Below, in pieces: positions 47,346 through 60,600 of a stretch of DNA of 64,000 nt. Under the pieces are notes generated by a model that was not told the DNA's origin, ran no database searches, and saw only the letters and a list, made by a program, of their open reading frames with translations. Position 1 is the stretch's first letter. Each line of letters starts with the position of its first letter. Origin of the DNA: Hedera helix (Eukaryota > Streptophyta > Magnoliopsida > Apiales > Araliaceae); contig OX359264.1 in NCBI GenBank assembly GCA_947179155.2, positions 2,538,001 through 2,602,000 of the forward strand, read 5' to 3'. The translations under genes and the position numbers were made by a program.

Positions 47346-47432
47346 CAAAATGTATCTCAATCATTAAAAAATTGAGCCTGACACGAAAATTCGTATCAGA
47401 CCCCACTTTTTAATAGTTGAAATGAATTTTGT
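47346..47432. repeat. Palindromic hairpin, copy 2
   Basis: The counterpart of 18597-18684. The outer arms have diverged, but the inner loop palindrome CTGACACGAAAATTCGTATC is very clear. Confidence 0.7.
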
Positions 47433-48295
47433 GTTTGATTTTTATATATATAGTAGTGTTCATTTTTATTCTTTGAAAAATATGTTGGGAAATTACCCAT
47501 GGGCCATCAAGGAATCAAATGGAATTTTTCCATGAAGTAGGCTACCAAATAGTCTCTCTTCTTTTTCACTAATTAATTGGGCTCCTCTTCTTGTATTTTT
47601 TCATTTTAACTGGAAATTAAATTTGAGCTATCATCTTTGGTTTTCAGTGAATTTAATTTGGGCCGGCCGGGTCGTGTCGTTCCAACAATCTTCTACGTCA
47701 AAGGCCTAATTAAATTTGGGCCATCCTATATATAAGAGGGACATATAGTGCCCAACATAAATACTGAACTTTTATAGCTTTATTGCTGGACTTCGCAATG
47801 TTAGTTTTGCCATTGATTATTGTCATGCTATGTCATTTGATATATAAATTGCCGATTTAATTATTCAAAGTGGCTATTCTATTTCGAGCAACGAAGAATT
47901 TGTTATTATTCTTAATTTCTAGGCTCAGAAATTCTTATATAACTTGAGTGATACAATAAAAGTTTTTTTACTATTATGTTATTAACTGATTTATGTATCG
48001 GATGCACAGATTCATTTTGTTTTTTTGTTATTACGAGTAGATGATTTAACTTAATTTTTCTCGAAACTCCGTTTAAGTTTGAAGGAGGCTTAGGCTTGTT
48101 TTGGTAGCAGCCTAAAACTTATTTTCTATTTGTATTTTTCATAGATTTTAGAAGGATAAAAAAACGATAACGTTTTGAGTTTATGTTTCAAAGAATCGAT
48201 CAGAAAAAATTTCTTATTTAAGAAAATATAATAAAATTGTTATCTCTTCTCCTTCAACTTTGTGGAATATTATACATCTCCAATAGTTGGGGAGA

Positions 48296-51200
48296 CTAGA
48301 TCTAAGGAATCGTGAATTTATGAATGAGATTATCATATATTATATGAAAGGTAAAAGGAGTATGTGTTATATATGAATATAAATAAGTTTTTGTGTCTAT
48401 TATTTTGAGAAATTTCATTAATAACTGTTTTAGTATTAAGTTTAGTTATATCACTATATTATCTTTTTTTTATTAATTTTTTTTATCTTTCGATTTCATC
48501 CTTTAAATTTTTGTAAAAAAATTATTTTATCCCACGTAATTTATACACCCAACGTGTGCCAGTTCTAACAAATAATTGTTGTAGCTAATTTCTTAATTAT
48601 TTTTTCTCCTTCTAGAAAGAGATCAGTGGCACATCAGAAAGATCACCCATGATATTCGACTATGACATTATACGAGCCTTGTTCAACCTCATTTATGTAT
48701 GAATTGAAATATCTACTGATTGAACAAGTTAATGATTCCCCAAGGTGATAAAATTCTACATGACTAATGGATCATCATGAATTCATGACTTATTCAAGAG
48801 CTCCTAATCACCTAACATAATACCAACAATATTTGATTGGTCCAATTACTATCCAAAAGATTTTCATACGATTTGTTTGATCACAAAATGATACAAGATG
48901 TGCCATGCAATTCAAACCTCTGATACTAAATGATTCATTTGGACACAAGTGAAATAACAAGATAGAAGATTAGTGGGACTATTAGTATGCTAATCCTATG
49001 GATTGTGTTACGTTAATTTATTGTTAATAAAATTATTTAAATGAGTTCATCCCTTTCATCAAAAAGGATTATAATTAACTGATACTTAGATATACTTACC
49101 AGGCTATTAACTATACAAATGAAAGTACACAAATTACACTTTAATAAAGTGACACAAAAAAGCAAGATTATGATCGATATCATCTAATTAATTTGTTGTA
49201 CGATTTGATTGATTAAAAAACTTAATTAATTAGCGTTAGACAAGAACGATCAAACACAATGATGAGGAAATAAATAGGAATTAAAGAAAATACTCTAAAG
49301 CAACAAGTCCATCATTTTCCCTTAATATATAGGAGTAAAACAGGTAAGAACTGTGGAATTAATTTGATGATTTTTAGACAAAATAAGACTATGGGTTACT
49401 TGCTAATGTTGTTTATGTGTTTATTACTATGTAAGTTATGATTATGTCCAAGAGCGTATCTCATCCACGATATATTTTAGGTACAAATTCAAGATTATCA
49501 TGCTATGGCAGTTCAACTTTTTTTTGTTTTTAGACAAATCTACACACAAAACAATCAAACACTACATCAAATACTGTATTCATCTACATCATTAAAAAGT
49601 TGGGTATTATACGGACTTCAATATCATACTCCACTTTTTAATGGTGTAGATGAATGTAGTATTTGAAGTAATGTTTATACTTATTCTTTTTTTTGTTCTT
49701 TGGTTATGCAGACGAAAAGATAAGTCTACTAAAGATAATGATCTTTTTTTAAGCGATTGATATTGTCAGAATAAAAATAATATTGTCAAATTAAGTAATA
49801 AATATTATTTAAAGTGTCAAGTGTTTTTATAAAAATTCCAATAAATATGTATATATTTTTTTTTACTCTAATCAACAACCTTCTTTTAAATTATAAAATC
49901 ATGAGTATGGCTATTTATTTGACTTCAACCATGTCCTCGACACATAAACGGGTTCATAAATTGGTGGCAATTAGCATTTATTGAATTGATAAGTTAAATT
50001 CTAGTGAATATCTAATTAAAGACGCTTTTTATTGTTTAGTTTAAAAATAAAATATTTTGGAAATGCATGGTAACAAAGATCGAGTAAAATAGTAACTAAG
50101 AATATAATAATTTTTAAGATTTAACACAAAAAAGTTTAAAAGTATTACTGAGATTTATGAATATTTATATTTTCTAGACTTGATCTATTTTACTTTTGCC
50201 ATACAAAAAAATTAGAAAATCAATTACACACATTTATAAAATCATTATATAATTCATTTGGTTTCGTGATACTAGCAATTAACGAGGTTGAGTTAGTGAA
50301 TTAATTCTTGTTTTTAACAGTAAATGTTGAAAAAGGTTCAACAATGACAAATTTAGAACGCAGGAACAATGAAAATTAAAGAGGATAAATTATTTCCTCT
50401 CCCACCTAGACCTTAGCCGTCCCCTAGATTAGGATATATTAGGATATTCAAAAAAAGAAAAGAAAAGAAAATCAACCACACATGCTCTAAATCATAAATT
50501 GCAAATTTCAACCTTACTTGCGTACACAATCTGCATGAATAGTTACAATATTATAACCAAATTCTAGGGAGATCATATTTTTCTGGTACTAATTAGATTG
50601 TTCATTGACTTGGTGGATCATTTCATGAAACCTAACATTTTTTAGGTTGAGACTTATTCTAAAAACATTACGGTCAACTAATTCTATCAGATATGGATCT
50701 GCTCATTGATGTAATATAAAGATCTTTAGAGGATCTCTAGATGATCCATGTAGCGGCATGCCTAATTAATTGATTTCTTCCCAAATCAAAATCCCCAAAA
50801 CAACCCCACAAAAAAGCTATTTACATATAACAACTAAACATATTAATCCAATTTGGCCAAGTCATTAGTTTAATTGGCAATTTTTTTAAAAAAAATCTTG
50901 AAAGTCGACCGTTAGAGTACATATAATTCAGAATGATGGCAAGTAATTACTCGTGAATCTTTTAACCAGATAATTCAGACTGCAAATAATTATTCGTAAA
51001 TTTTGCAATCTTATAATTCACATCTAACCCTCTAATTCAAATCGCAAATAATTACTCATAAATCTCCTAATTCTATGATAACTACTCTCGTGAATCTCTT
51101 AATATTAACCTAGAAATATATATTTGTCATTTGAGTGTGTACTATAGACACAATTTGGTCTCAAAGTGCACAATCAACTTAGGTAACAACTATTTGTTAG

Positions 51201-51963
51201 TCAATTAGATGATCTAAGCAACTGCTATAATTTTCTTTTAGCTTGCATAAGTTGAATACAATAAGGTTGATTTCTTGGTACAAATCTACATCAAGAAGTG
51301 GAATCAACTTCCATAGCAAAATCTAAAATATGGCCGCCTTTGAAGATGTTTCAATCAAATAGAGGACTTATTAACATAGTTAAACATGCTAAATTCTGAG
51401 CAAATCTACGCTTTCTTTGTCTTAGGATCTTGGAAATGATTAATTTATTCATATTCATACTAAGGAAAATAATGAATGACAAGTTTTGGATCTGCTTGAG
51501 ACCAGAGATATATATAAGACCAAGTTTGCAGATTATTTATGAATTAAATAAACAGTAGACTGACCAAAAGAATGTGACAGTTAATTAATTATCTGTATTT
51601 GTAGATAGAGCAGCAAGCTGGGAGAGCATGCAGGCTATGTTTAAGATTCTTAATTTCTATACATTTTTATTTTATAATAAAATTACATAAATATGAATTG
51701 ATCCATCGGTCTACCTTAATTTTCTTGACACCGGCTTAATTATTTTAAACTTGATAAAATGATAAAAATAAAAAATGGGGTTGCAAACACATTGATACAT
51801 GCCATGAAATGTTCTTGAGCCATGCTTTTAAAAGGGAGATTTGGGTTAATAATACTCGGACTGCCTAAATATTAATAGTAGAACACTAGACTCAAATCCT
51901 TCTGTAAAATGATACTAACCTTCCCTCAAAGCATTTTTCCATAATAAATGAAAATTTATTTTT
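48296..51963. other. Gene-poor intergenic sequence
   Basis: AT-rich and without long ORFs, splice-supported frames or strong repeats, apart from the foldback at 49561-49672. No tRNA or rRNA gene was recognised by eye. Confidence 0.5.
49561..49672. repeat. Foldback hairpin, 112 bp
   Basis: A left arm (49561-49610) with TATTCATCTACATCATTAAA pairs with a right arm (49621-49672) over about 50 bases with few mismatches and a ten-base loop. It shares the CATTAAAAAGT core with the hairpins at 18597 and 47346. Confidence 0.8.
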
Positions 51964-52212
51964 CGTTTAAACTATATATACTAAAGTATATCTCTTAAAT
52001 AACATATATTTATCAAAACAACGTCGTTTTAAATATTCTTTTTTTAAAACAATAATATTAAAAGAATATGTGGTATGATGTGACATTCCGCGGCCCCACT
52101 TATTTTTCATTTATTTACGAAAATGCCATCAAAGAATTTTTAAAACGACATCGTTTTGATAAAAGTATGTTACTTAAGGAGGTATGCTATTTAAAAGATA
52201 TATTTTTAAACC

Positions 52213-52213
<1 letters not shown>
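51964..52213. mobile_element. Foldback element with AACGACGTCGTTTT-type core, about 250 bp
   Basis: The left arm (51964-52047) contains TATCAAAACAACGTCGTTTT. The right arm (52125-52213), read in complement, contains TATCAAAACGATGTCGTTTT. The ends CGTTTAAAC and CGGTTTAAA are inverted. The TSD is not clear because a (TA)n tract follows. Confidence 0.7.

Positions 52214-52216
<3 letters not shown>

Positions 52217-52258
<42 letters not shown>
52217..52258. repeat. (TA)n microsatellite
   Basis: About 21 uninterrupted TA units between two foldback elements. Confidence 0.95.
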
Positions 52259-52261
<3 letters not shown>

Positions 52262-52394
52262 AATGAGAATTGATATATCTACATATAAATTTGATATTTT
52301 GACAAGATTTTCTTCACACATGCATAGTAAATGAGTCTTATGCTTATGTGAGAGGATACTTTTAGAACTGTATTGTACAAAAATAACAATTTTC
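52259..52394. mobile_element. Probable further member of the GGGAATGA foldback family
   Basis: The left end GGGAATGAGAATTGATATAT, the interior GTCTTATGCTTATGTGAGAGG and the right end AACAATTTTC follow the layout of 18000-18149 and 46174-46330, but it is more decayed. Confidence 0.5.
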
Positions 52395-54461
52395 TATAAA
52401 TACTATTTTCTCCGTTCCAAATTATTAAATTCTTATTGACTTTTGAAATTGGATTTGAAAATTTTTTAAATCCAAAATTGATAAGATTGACTAAAAATTC
52501 CGAGACAATAAATAGTATAATTAGGAGTATTCTTTAGATGGGTTATAGTAATCATCATCACTTTGACTAAAATTTAATAAATTTATGACAATTTCGAGTT
52601 TAAAAGTGTCTAAAATTGACATCAAAAAACATTTATCTTATATTTTAGAAGGAAAAGAGTATTCGACTAAATGAAGTAGGGTGTTTTGTTATCAATTAGA
52701 GAAAAAGTTTATTTTCGTTATATAAAAAGGAGGCCGACTTTTATAGAGATCAATTTCATGAATTTAACTCTATTGAGAAGCTCAAATGGACCGACACCAA
52801 ACCATCATAAGTAGATTGTACAATATCTACTAATTTGTAAGCTTATCCTAGTTAAAACTTGCTATTCCTAACCTTAAGATACACATAATTTTCTTTATAT
52901 AGACTTCTGAGAGTGATACATCAAGGGTTACTGTTCAAAACTGCACGCCTACACACCATATACGTACCGAGAAAGACATAGAATCCCTCTCTTTTCGTCA
53001 TCAAATGTGATTATACTGCTTAAATCAAATGTTAAACTTGCTTTTCACAATTAATGACACTCATGGTAGTTCAACTGTCAACAAACTATAGAGATTGCCC
53101 AATGTTTCATGAATCCATCGTCATTGCCTTTTTGTTGCGTACCGAGACAACTATCAATTACACGTTATATCTCATAAATCTCGTACATCTGATAAGTTCA
53201 AATTGTGTGTTAATCTTGTTTCATAAGCTTCATTATATTTCAACTAAGAAATTAAACTCTTTGGGCTAAAGTTTATTATTCTTGAAATGTTTGTATGAAT
53301 TTATTACATGTACAATGTAATAAGTATGAAATTATAGTATAAACCTACAACCAACCAACTAATATATACTGGTATTCATGGAAGAAATCTGACTCCATTA
53401 GCCCCATGGTCCCACCTCCACCCAACTCAAATGAATCCAAAAGACAGAAATAATGAATACCAACAATTGGATACATGATATTTAAATTATTTTTACATGG
53501 GACTACTTTTCTACAAATAATAGCATAGCAAGCTTCTGGTTGGCTGGTGTCGAGAGCAATGTACCATCACAAAGAAGTTGCATGTTTGATTCACAAAGGT
53601 AATATTCACCCCGGCCCCCACGACCTTTATCGTCCAAAGCGGTTGGGGACCCCGCCTATGTAATGCAATTGTTTTTTTTTTTACATAAAGCAATGAAAAT
53701 ATAAGGGTAAACAATAGTGTAGAATTTTTTTATGCTGAGTGCGACAAGAAAATATAAGGTTTTAACATTTTAATGAAAAAGGTAATTGACGAATCTTCGT
53801 ATTAAATTTTATTATTTAAAATACTAAATAACTTAACGTGGCATCAGAATTACACGTGCGTTATATAAAATTTGAGATTTTTAATAAATAAAAAATTCGC
53901 TCATAAACATAAGGAGTTAGCTCTAATCTTCTACCCTTGGCACAATAAAAACCATGGTGAGAGGATTAATATCAAGAAGATAGATAGATTAAAAATAATG
54001 AAAAGGTGACAATAGCAAATCCTTCAAGTAAATATCTTTCTTGAGTTACTTAAAATAAACATGATTAACTTCTAATTAATTGTTCAAGATATATATGGTC
54101 CTTAATTATTCTTTTTTTTAGTGGATAAATTGCTCAAGTATTCTTCTATTTAGATATCAATAGCATAAGACATGAATATATTGGCATTTTCTGGCAAATT
54201 TTATGTGATCAGGTCATGCCTCGGATTCTCACATCCTGAGGGAGGTGGGGTCCGAGAGGGGGCCTTTATTTATGCAAATGCAATATCTGGTGCATGAATT
54301 GAATTTTGTATAATTTTATCCCATTTAAACTCTATTTATTTCTATCCAAAATATTAATTTCACTCTCTTTCCGTCATGCAAGTAATTAATGTCATTATTA
54401 AATTTTAATTTTATGACAAAAATCATAAATGTCATTCAACTGATATATTAGTATAAAAATA

Positions 54462-54488
54462 CCCCCCCCCCCCCCCCCCCCCCCCCCC
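54462..54488. repeat. Homopolymer of 27 C
   Basis: Uninterrupted C run in an AT-rich setting. The true length may be uncertain because such runs are hard to sequence. Confidence 0.9.
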
Positions 54489-55644
54489 ACTACCAACATT
54501 TTGGAGAGAAAATATATATAATTATTTTGTTTTGCATTTCTATATGGAAAAATTAGAAGTTAAATTGCAGGTTGCTGAAATATTATATAGGTGTGTGAGT
54601 AAGAGATAAAAATTAAAGACATAGCTAATAAAAAAATCCAATCTTCTTCATGCATGGATTGTACAATCAGACTTCATAACTTATATATTTGGCTGAGCTC
54701 AGTAAAAGGTAGAAAAAAAAAACGATAAGGGTAGTCGGGAGGACTTCAATTATATCGTCCAATTAGATAAAGTTACTATAAATAACTAAACTATGTATTA
54801 ACGGGCTCGATTCGTATTTGTTTAGCTAAAAGTTGGATTCTAAATCGACTCAAAATATAAACGATTCAAATATAAATAAAGTTTAAAATTCGATAAATTA
54901 CTTGAATCTCTTTAAATTGTAATTTTCTATTGATACTCGGATCATATTCGCTTGAAAAGTTCAAACTGTTCAGGCTCGATTCAAGATCGTACCCGACTTG
55001 ATAGTTAAATGAATCTCAATCAAACTTTATTTCATACTCGATATATTTTATAAACCAAATCTAAGCAACTTAATATTCAACTTGACTCGATTTATTTATA
55101 CCGTCCTCACTAACCAATGGGTCAATGATTGAGTAAAAAAATTTGGATGCAAGTGCTTCAAAGTTTTTAATTAAAAGAAAAAAATTAGGAATTCTAACCA
55201 CTTTTTTTATAAATAAAATAAATAAATAAAGGAACAAAAGGCCAAATCCCTCAATTTATACTTATGTCACCTTCATCTGTGCTGAGTCACTCGACACTGT
55301 TTTCGCAATATTAAATATCGTAGTGGTGCTTAATGACCTTGGTTGAATTGCATTAGTGCTATAGAAAAATCATCGCGATAAGCTTTCATAAACTTTATCA
55401 AAGACAGATGACATATGCACAAAACATATTTTTAAAATTTTCTTAAGATAATATTTTGGTTTATTAGGAAATAGTACGTACCTTGTCATGTAGCTAAATC
55501 ACAGTTATCCGAACAAGATAAAGAGTTCTGAGAAAACCGAATGATTGCGAGAACGGCGAAACACAATCTTAATAATGAGATTTAAGTGTAAAAGTTGATT
55601 AAATCCCTTTTTCTTTCTTATTAAAAAGGAAGATCATAATAAAG

Positions 55645-55675
<31 letters not shown>

Positions 55676-56464
55676 GAAGATTGGTGGGGTACTTATATAT
55701 ATATATATATAAAAACAAAGATTGGTGGGGTACTTTTCTTTCATTTTTTAATTTTAAGCTCATTCTATTATACTATGCTATAGTTCAATTAAATGGTAGG
55801 GTAACAAAAAATAAAATAAAAAACAGAACGATGTCTCCCAAACATTATGTATGTGGCCATGTCTCCACTTCTTTATAATATATATTAATATTAAATTTTT
55901 AAAAATTAATTTCAAATATTTTTAAATTTAAAATTGACACGATTCATTTAAATTTTAACAATAATAAATCTTATAATTAGTAGTATTTTTAAAATAAATT
56001 ATAATATTCATAATTATATTAAAATGAATTAAATAAATTTATGTTAATTTTAAATTTAAAAATATTTAAAATTAATTTTTAAAAAATTAATATTAATCTT
56101 ATAATTTAAAACGAGAAATTACTGTAATGTATTTTCTTTACTCAAGTATTTTATCAAGTGGAATCGATACTTCAAAAAGACCAACCATTTCACCAATTCC
56201 TTCTATGGTTGTCCGCTTGTCCTTTTCTCTTTTACTTGATTTCGGCATGAAATCAACCTGTTTGTAGCCCCAACAATTATGATGGGTCACAATTCACATA
56301 AATCAATCAAGTTAATTTAGGTAATTAGGGTTTTTAAATTACATAGCAAATATGAATCATGTATGTCACATGGTTATTTATTAAAAAAGAATTTCTGTAA
56401 GAATTATTTTTGTGTTGAATTTGATCAGAAAATGAAGTACCAAAATTCTCAAACTAGCTAGAGG

Positions 56465-56466
<2 letters not shown>

Positions 56467-56542
<76 letters not shown>
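56467..56542. repeat. (TA)n(TG)n compound microsatellite
   Basis: About 30 TA units followed by about 8 TG units. Confidence 0.95.
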
Positions 56543-57587
56543 AAATTAAGCTATGTTATTTTTTAAAAGGAAATATAAAATCATGCATGTACATGATTAA
56601 ATAATACCCCTAATTTTTCTCCTTACATCTATTCTCATAAAACACTATCATTCGAAGAGATAAATATGAAAATTGAGATCTATATCAATTATTTTTAATA
56701 TGCATGTTTTATATTATAACAACTAATAAATTAAAATGGAAAGAGTATCGATTATATATCAACTTTTAATGAAATAGATTTTATCTTGATAAATTATATT
56801 TTTGCATAATCTGTGAAACGATAAGGGCATCTTTAAATGTACAATTAGTAACAAAAAAGTAAGCTCACTTTCCCTTTGGCCCCTCTCAGGTTCTTCCCTA
56901 GGACTTCGAATGAAATATATGGCTAAAATAAAATTATAATACAATTAGTTCTCAAAAAAAAGTGAAAAATAACTCAAAAGTATAATTTTGTTTTTTTAAT
57001 TGTATCGTGAAGTAACAATTTGTTATATTATAAAGTTGTGTATTATATTTTTACAAAATAATGAACTTAGGATACGGATATGTTTTCCATTTTAGTCTCT
57101 AAAAGTTTACTACTAAATACAAAATTAATAGTAATTAAATCACATTAATTAGAATTAAAACCATATATTTCAAAAAATAGAGTATGTTATATGAAAAAAG
57201 AAAATAAAGAGGGTAACACTGAGGGGAGGTACAGCAGATAATAACCAAGATTATATCAGTAGAAGTGGTAGACGGAGGATGTCTGTAGGATCGGCAACAT
57301 GATATTGAGGAGAAGTCATCCGGTGTTCGTGTGTATTATTAATGTTTTAAGACAATTATATATTATTATTTTAATATATACAGTGAGGTATTATTATATA
57401 CGTTAAGATAATAACATGTAATTGATATAATATATCATATAAAAATAATCTAAAAATACTGAGTAATTTTTTAATATTGGAAGGGATATGCTCACGTCAC
57501 CAGATTAATACTACTACTGGTATTCCCATAATAATACTCCCAAAATTATTTAAATTTTACTAATTTTCGTAAAATCCAAACCGCCGC

Positions 57588-57595
57588 TATTTAAG
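57588..57595 (+). promoter_or_regulatory. Putative TATA element of CKX7
   Basis: TATTTAAG, 76 bases before the ATG, just after a GC-rich CCGCCGC. It would place the transcription start near 57615-57620, close to an upstream out-of-frame ATG at 57615. Confidence 0.5.
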
Positions 57596-57663
57596 CCTAA
57601 ACTTCCACACCCGTATGTGTATAACTCATAGAGAGATAAGAAATCCCGATTCCAACGGCGACC

Positions 57664-60600
57664 ATGATAGCCTACTTAGAGCATTTCGTTCAGGAGAACG
57701 AAACGGAAACAATGGCGGATTCCGACGAGTCTCCGGTCTCCATCTCCAATTCCATGGCCATGGACCTCCGCGGCACCATCGACTACCTATCCACCGCCTC
57801 CGCCAGTTCCGACTTCGGCGGCATGCATGCCTACAAACCGTTAGCCTTCATTCGACCGGCCGGCACCGACGACATATCCAAGGTAATGAAATTCGCCTCC
57901 GAGTCAGCCAGTCTAACCGTCGCGGCTAGGGGCAACGGCCACTCAATCAACGGCCAGGCGATGACCGACGGCGGCCTCGTCATCGACATGAGATCGACGG
58001 AGAGCACGGTTTTCGAGGTGAGAAAGCCCCACGGCTCCCGGGGGTCCACTTACTTCGTCGACGTAAGCGGAGGGGCATTATGGGAAGACGTATTGAAACA
58101 GTGCGTTTCGGGGTACGGCTTAGCGCCGAGGTCGTGGACGGATTATCTCGGCTTGACGGTCGGCGGGACGTTATCTAACGCCGGCGTCAGCGGGCAGGCG
58201 TTCCGTTACGGTCCACAGACGTCAAACGTAACGGAATTGGAGGTCGTAACGGGAAAAGGCGATACGATAATTTGCTCGGAGAATCAGAGCTCTGAGCTTT
58301 ATCATTCAGTTCTCGGTGGTCTCGGTCAGTTCGGAATTATCACCAGAGCTAGGGTTTTGCTTCAGCCCGCACCGGACATGGTGGGTACTAATAATTCCTC
58401 ATTTTCTCTCTCCTAATTTTAAATTTTATTTTTGGGAGGAATATCACTTGTACATGAACGACACGTTTACGAAAAGGTTGTTTTGTTTGATTAGGTGAAA
58501 TGGATAAGGGTAGTTTACGCCGAGTTCGATAAGTTCACTCGGGACGCCGAGTTTCTGGTGACTCAACCGGAGGGTGACGAGTCGTTTGATTACGTGGAAG
58601 GGTTCGTTTTCACCAACACTGATGACCCGGTCAATGGGTGGCAATTGGTGCCACTGAATTCGAACCAGGAGTTTGACCCGACCCGTATCCCTCGCTCCGC
58701 CGGGCCAGTGCTTTACTGCCTCGAACTGGCAATGCATTACAGAAATGATGATGATTCCTCAGTTGTCAATACGGTAAGTCAATTATTTTACTTATTTGCC
58801 TATAGCTTTTTTTACCCTACTTCGCGTCCCATTTTAATAAAATGCCATTTGTACATGCTACAACTGCATGTGATTTTGGTTAGTGTTCTAGAGATTATGA
58901 ACTAATCTCCTTTTATTGCAAAGGGTTATTGAGATGGAGGCTGTAGGGTCAATGGTGAGGGGGTGGGACCCAAGGACTGAATTTTGACCTGGTAGACCCA
59001 AAGAAAGATGTTGTCCATGAATCAGGTTTGGGTCCCACAAAAGGTAGTCTCCGGCGAAGAACAGTGAAAAAGTCAAAAAGAGTCGCAAACATAGTTACAC
59101 GTGTCAGTGAAAGAGAGGAGGGGAAAGGAAAAATTATTCAGAACAAATAAATAATTTATGTTTCTTCTCATATAATAATGGAATTCACGAAAACTCTATT
59201 ATTTATAGATTCCACTATTATGTTTAAAAAAAATATAAATTTTTATTTTTTCTGAAATACCGAATAATTTCTCAGGTTGCCCTTTTCCATTTCCTGCCAG
59301 TACCGGAAATCAGAAAAATAAAAATGCCTCATAAATTGTATATTTACCTTGGTAGCTATCTCACTTCCCAACTTTGAAACTGACCATACGGTGTTATATT
59401 GTATCTTCCATTGGATTTTCTGACACAAACAAACGTGTAAGAATATGACCACAGGGTCGGGTCTTTTTTACGAGATTGACACCGTACTTTCTCCACCCGT
59501 GTCCTTTCGTAAATGACAAACCGGGTCAGGTCAAAAACAGTAACTTCGCTTGTCGCCATGGAGATTTTGCTGTCGTCTTACGCCCCACACCACCCTCCAC
59601 CAGTTCGCTAGTGGTCGAAATAGCCCATCATTTTCCGGAATCATTTTTATGATTTCTTTTGGGTGTAGTAAAAGACATGATAATTATGGAGTGGAATTTT
59701 AATTTGGTTTTTTTTGTAATTATTACTTATTATTAGGTTGTGGATAGATTGGTTGGACGGCTGAGATTTTGCGAGGGATTGAGGTTCCAGGTGGAGCAGA
59801 GCTACATGGAGTTTTTGTTGCGGGTGAAGAGTGCCGAGCAACATGCGAAGCTTAACGGTACATGGGATGCCCCACACCCGTGGCTCAATTTGTTTGTGTC
59901 CAAAAAAGACATTGCGGGTTTTGATCGTATGGTATTCAAGCAGATCTTGAAGCATGGGGTCGGTGGGCCCATGTTGGTCTACCCTCTACTCCGTAGCAAG
60001 TAAGCCTTACTACTACTATTGCCACTCTTTAACTATTCCCCCCACCCACCACCCAACTCTTTTATCTTAACGAGTAATGATATTAATAATATATGTGCAA
60101 CACCCTTCTGATAATGACATGAAATTTTTATATTCATAATTTGTAAATGTTTATAAATGACTTTAGAAACTTGAACTGAATCTTATATTTTAAAACGTAA
60201 GCAATATTAATTAACACGAGTATAATATAAGTTTAAGTTTCTCATGTTCAATTAAAATTTGAGTTCAACTAAACTCTGATACGCATAAACTTGACTCATT
60301 TATTAATGAAATACGTAAAAATATATGCAAGTTCTGACTCGTCTAGACATCGAGTCAATTTTATATAAAAATTAGTTGAATTTGAGTTCAGTCCTAACAA
60401 AACTCAACTCATTTCGACTTGTTTACGAGATTTCCAAACATTAAACAGGCTACATGTGGTAAGCTTGTGTGGGATCCGAATTATTACCTAGTTGGAGGAT
60501 ACAAGTAGATGGGGGTGCACCTGACTCGATTAAAACCAGATATGCTGACCCTTTGCTGAACATCTTAAAATCGGGTGGTTAAGATTTTGAACTTAAAGTC

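Larger units (their letters stand above)
36800..48295 (+). repeat. Tandem segmental duplication, unit 2
   Basis: Collinear with unit 1 (9618-28243): 5' flank, P450 exons, 3' flank, small ORF and hairpin. Private to this unit are the palindromic element (37197-37438), about 0.5 kb in the promoter (about 39640-40150), about 2.5 kb of intron 2 (about 41372-43862), a SINE (44408-44558) and hAT-like elements (45888-46135, 46174-46330, 46437-46999). Confidence 0.85.
52395..57587. other. Gene-poor intergenic sequence upstream of CKX7
   Basis: No convincing gene. Simple repeats: C27 at 54462-54488; TA runs at 55645-55672 and about 55690-55711, lying in a short tandem duplication of AAGATTGGTGGGGTACTT; and a long TA run at 56467-56526 followed by TG. 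A stretch at 54790-55110 carries CTCGATTCG-like words of a decayed transposable element. Confidence 0.5.

Noticed and set aside
57831..58049. Minus-strand frames over CKX7 exon 1 and other exons
   Set aside because: Shadows of a well-supported coding exon on the plus strand.
58774..59736. CKX7 intron 2 as host of a second gene
   Set aside because: The minus-strand frames there are short and lack motifs; it is ordinary intron sequence.
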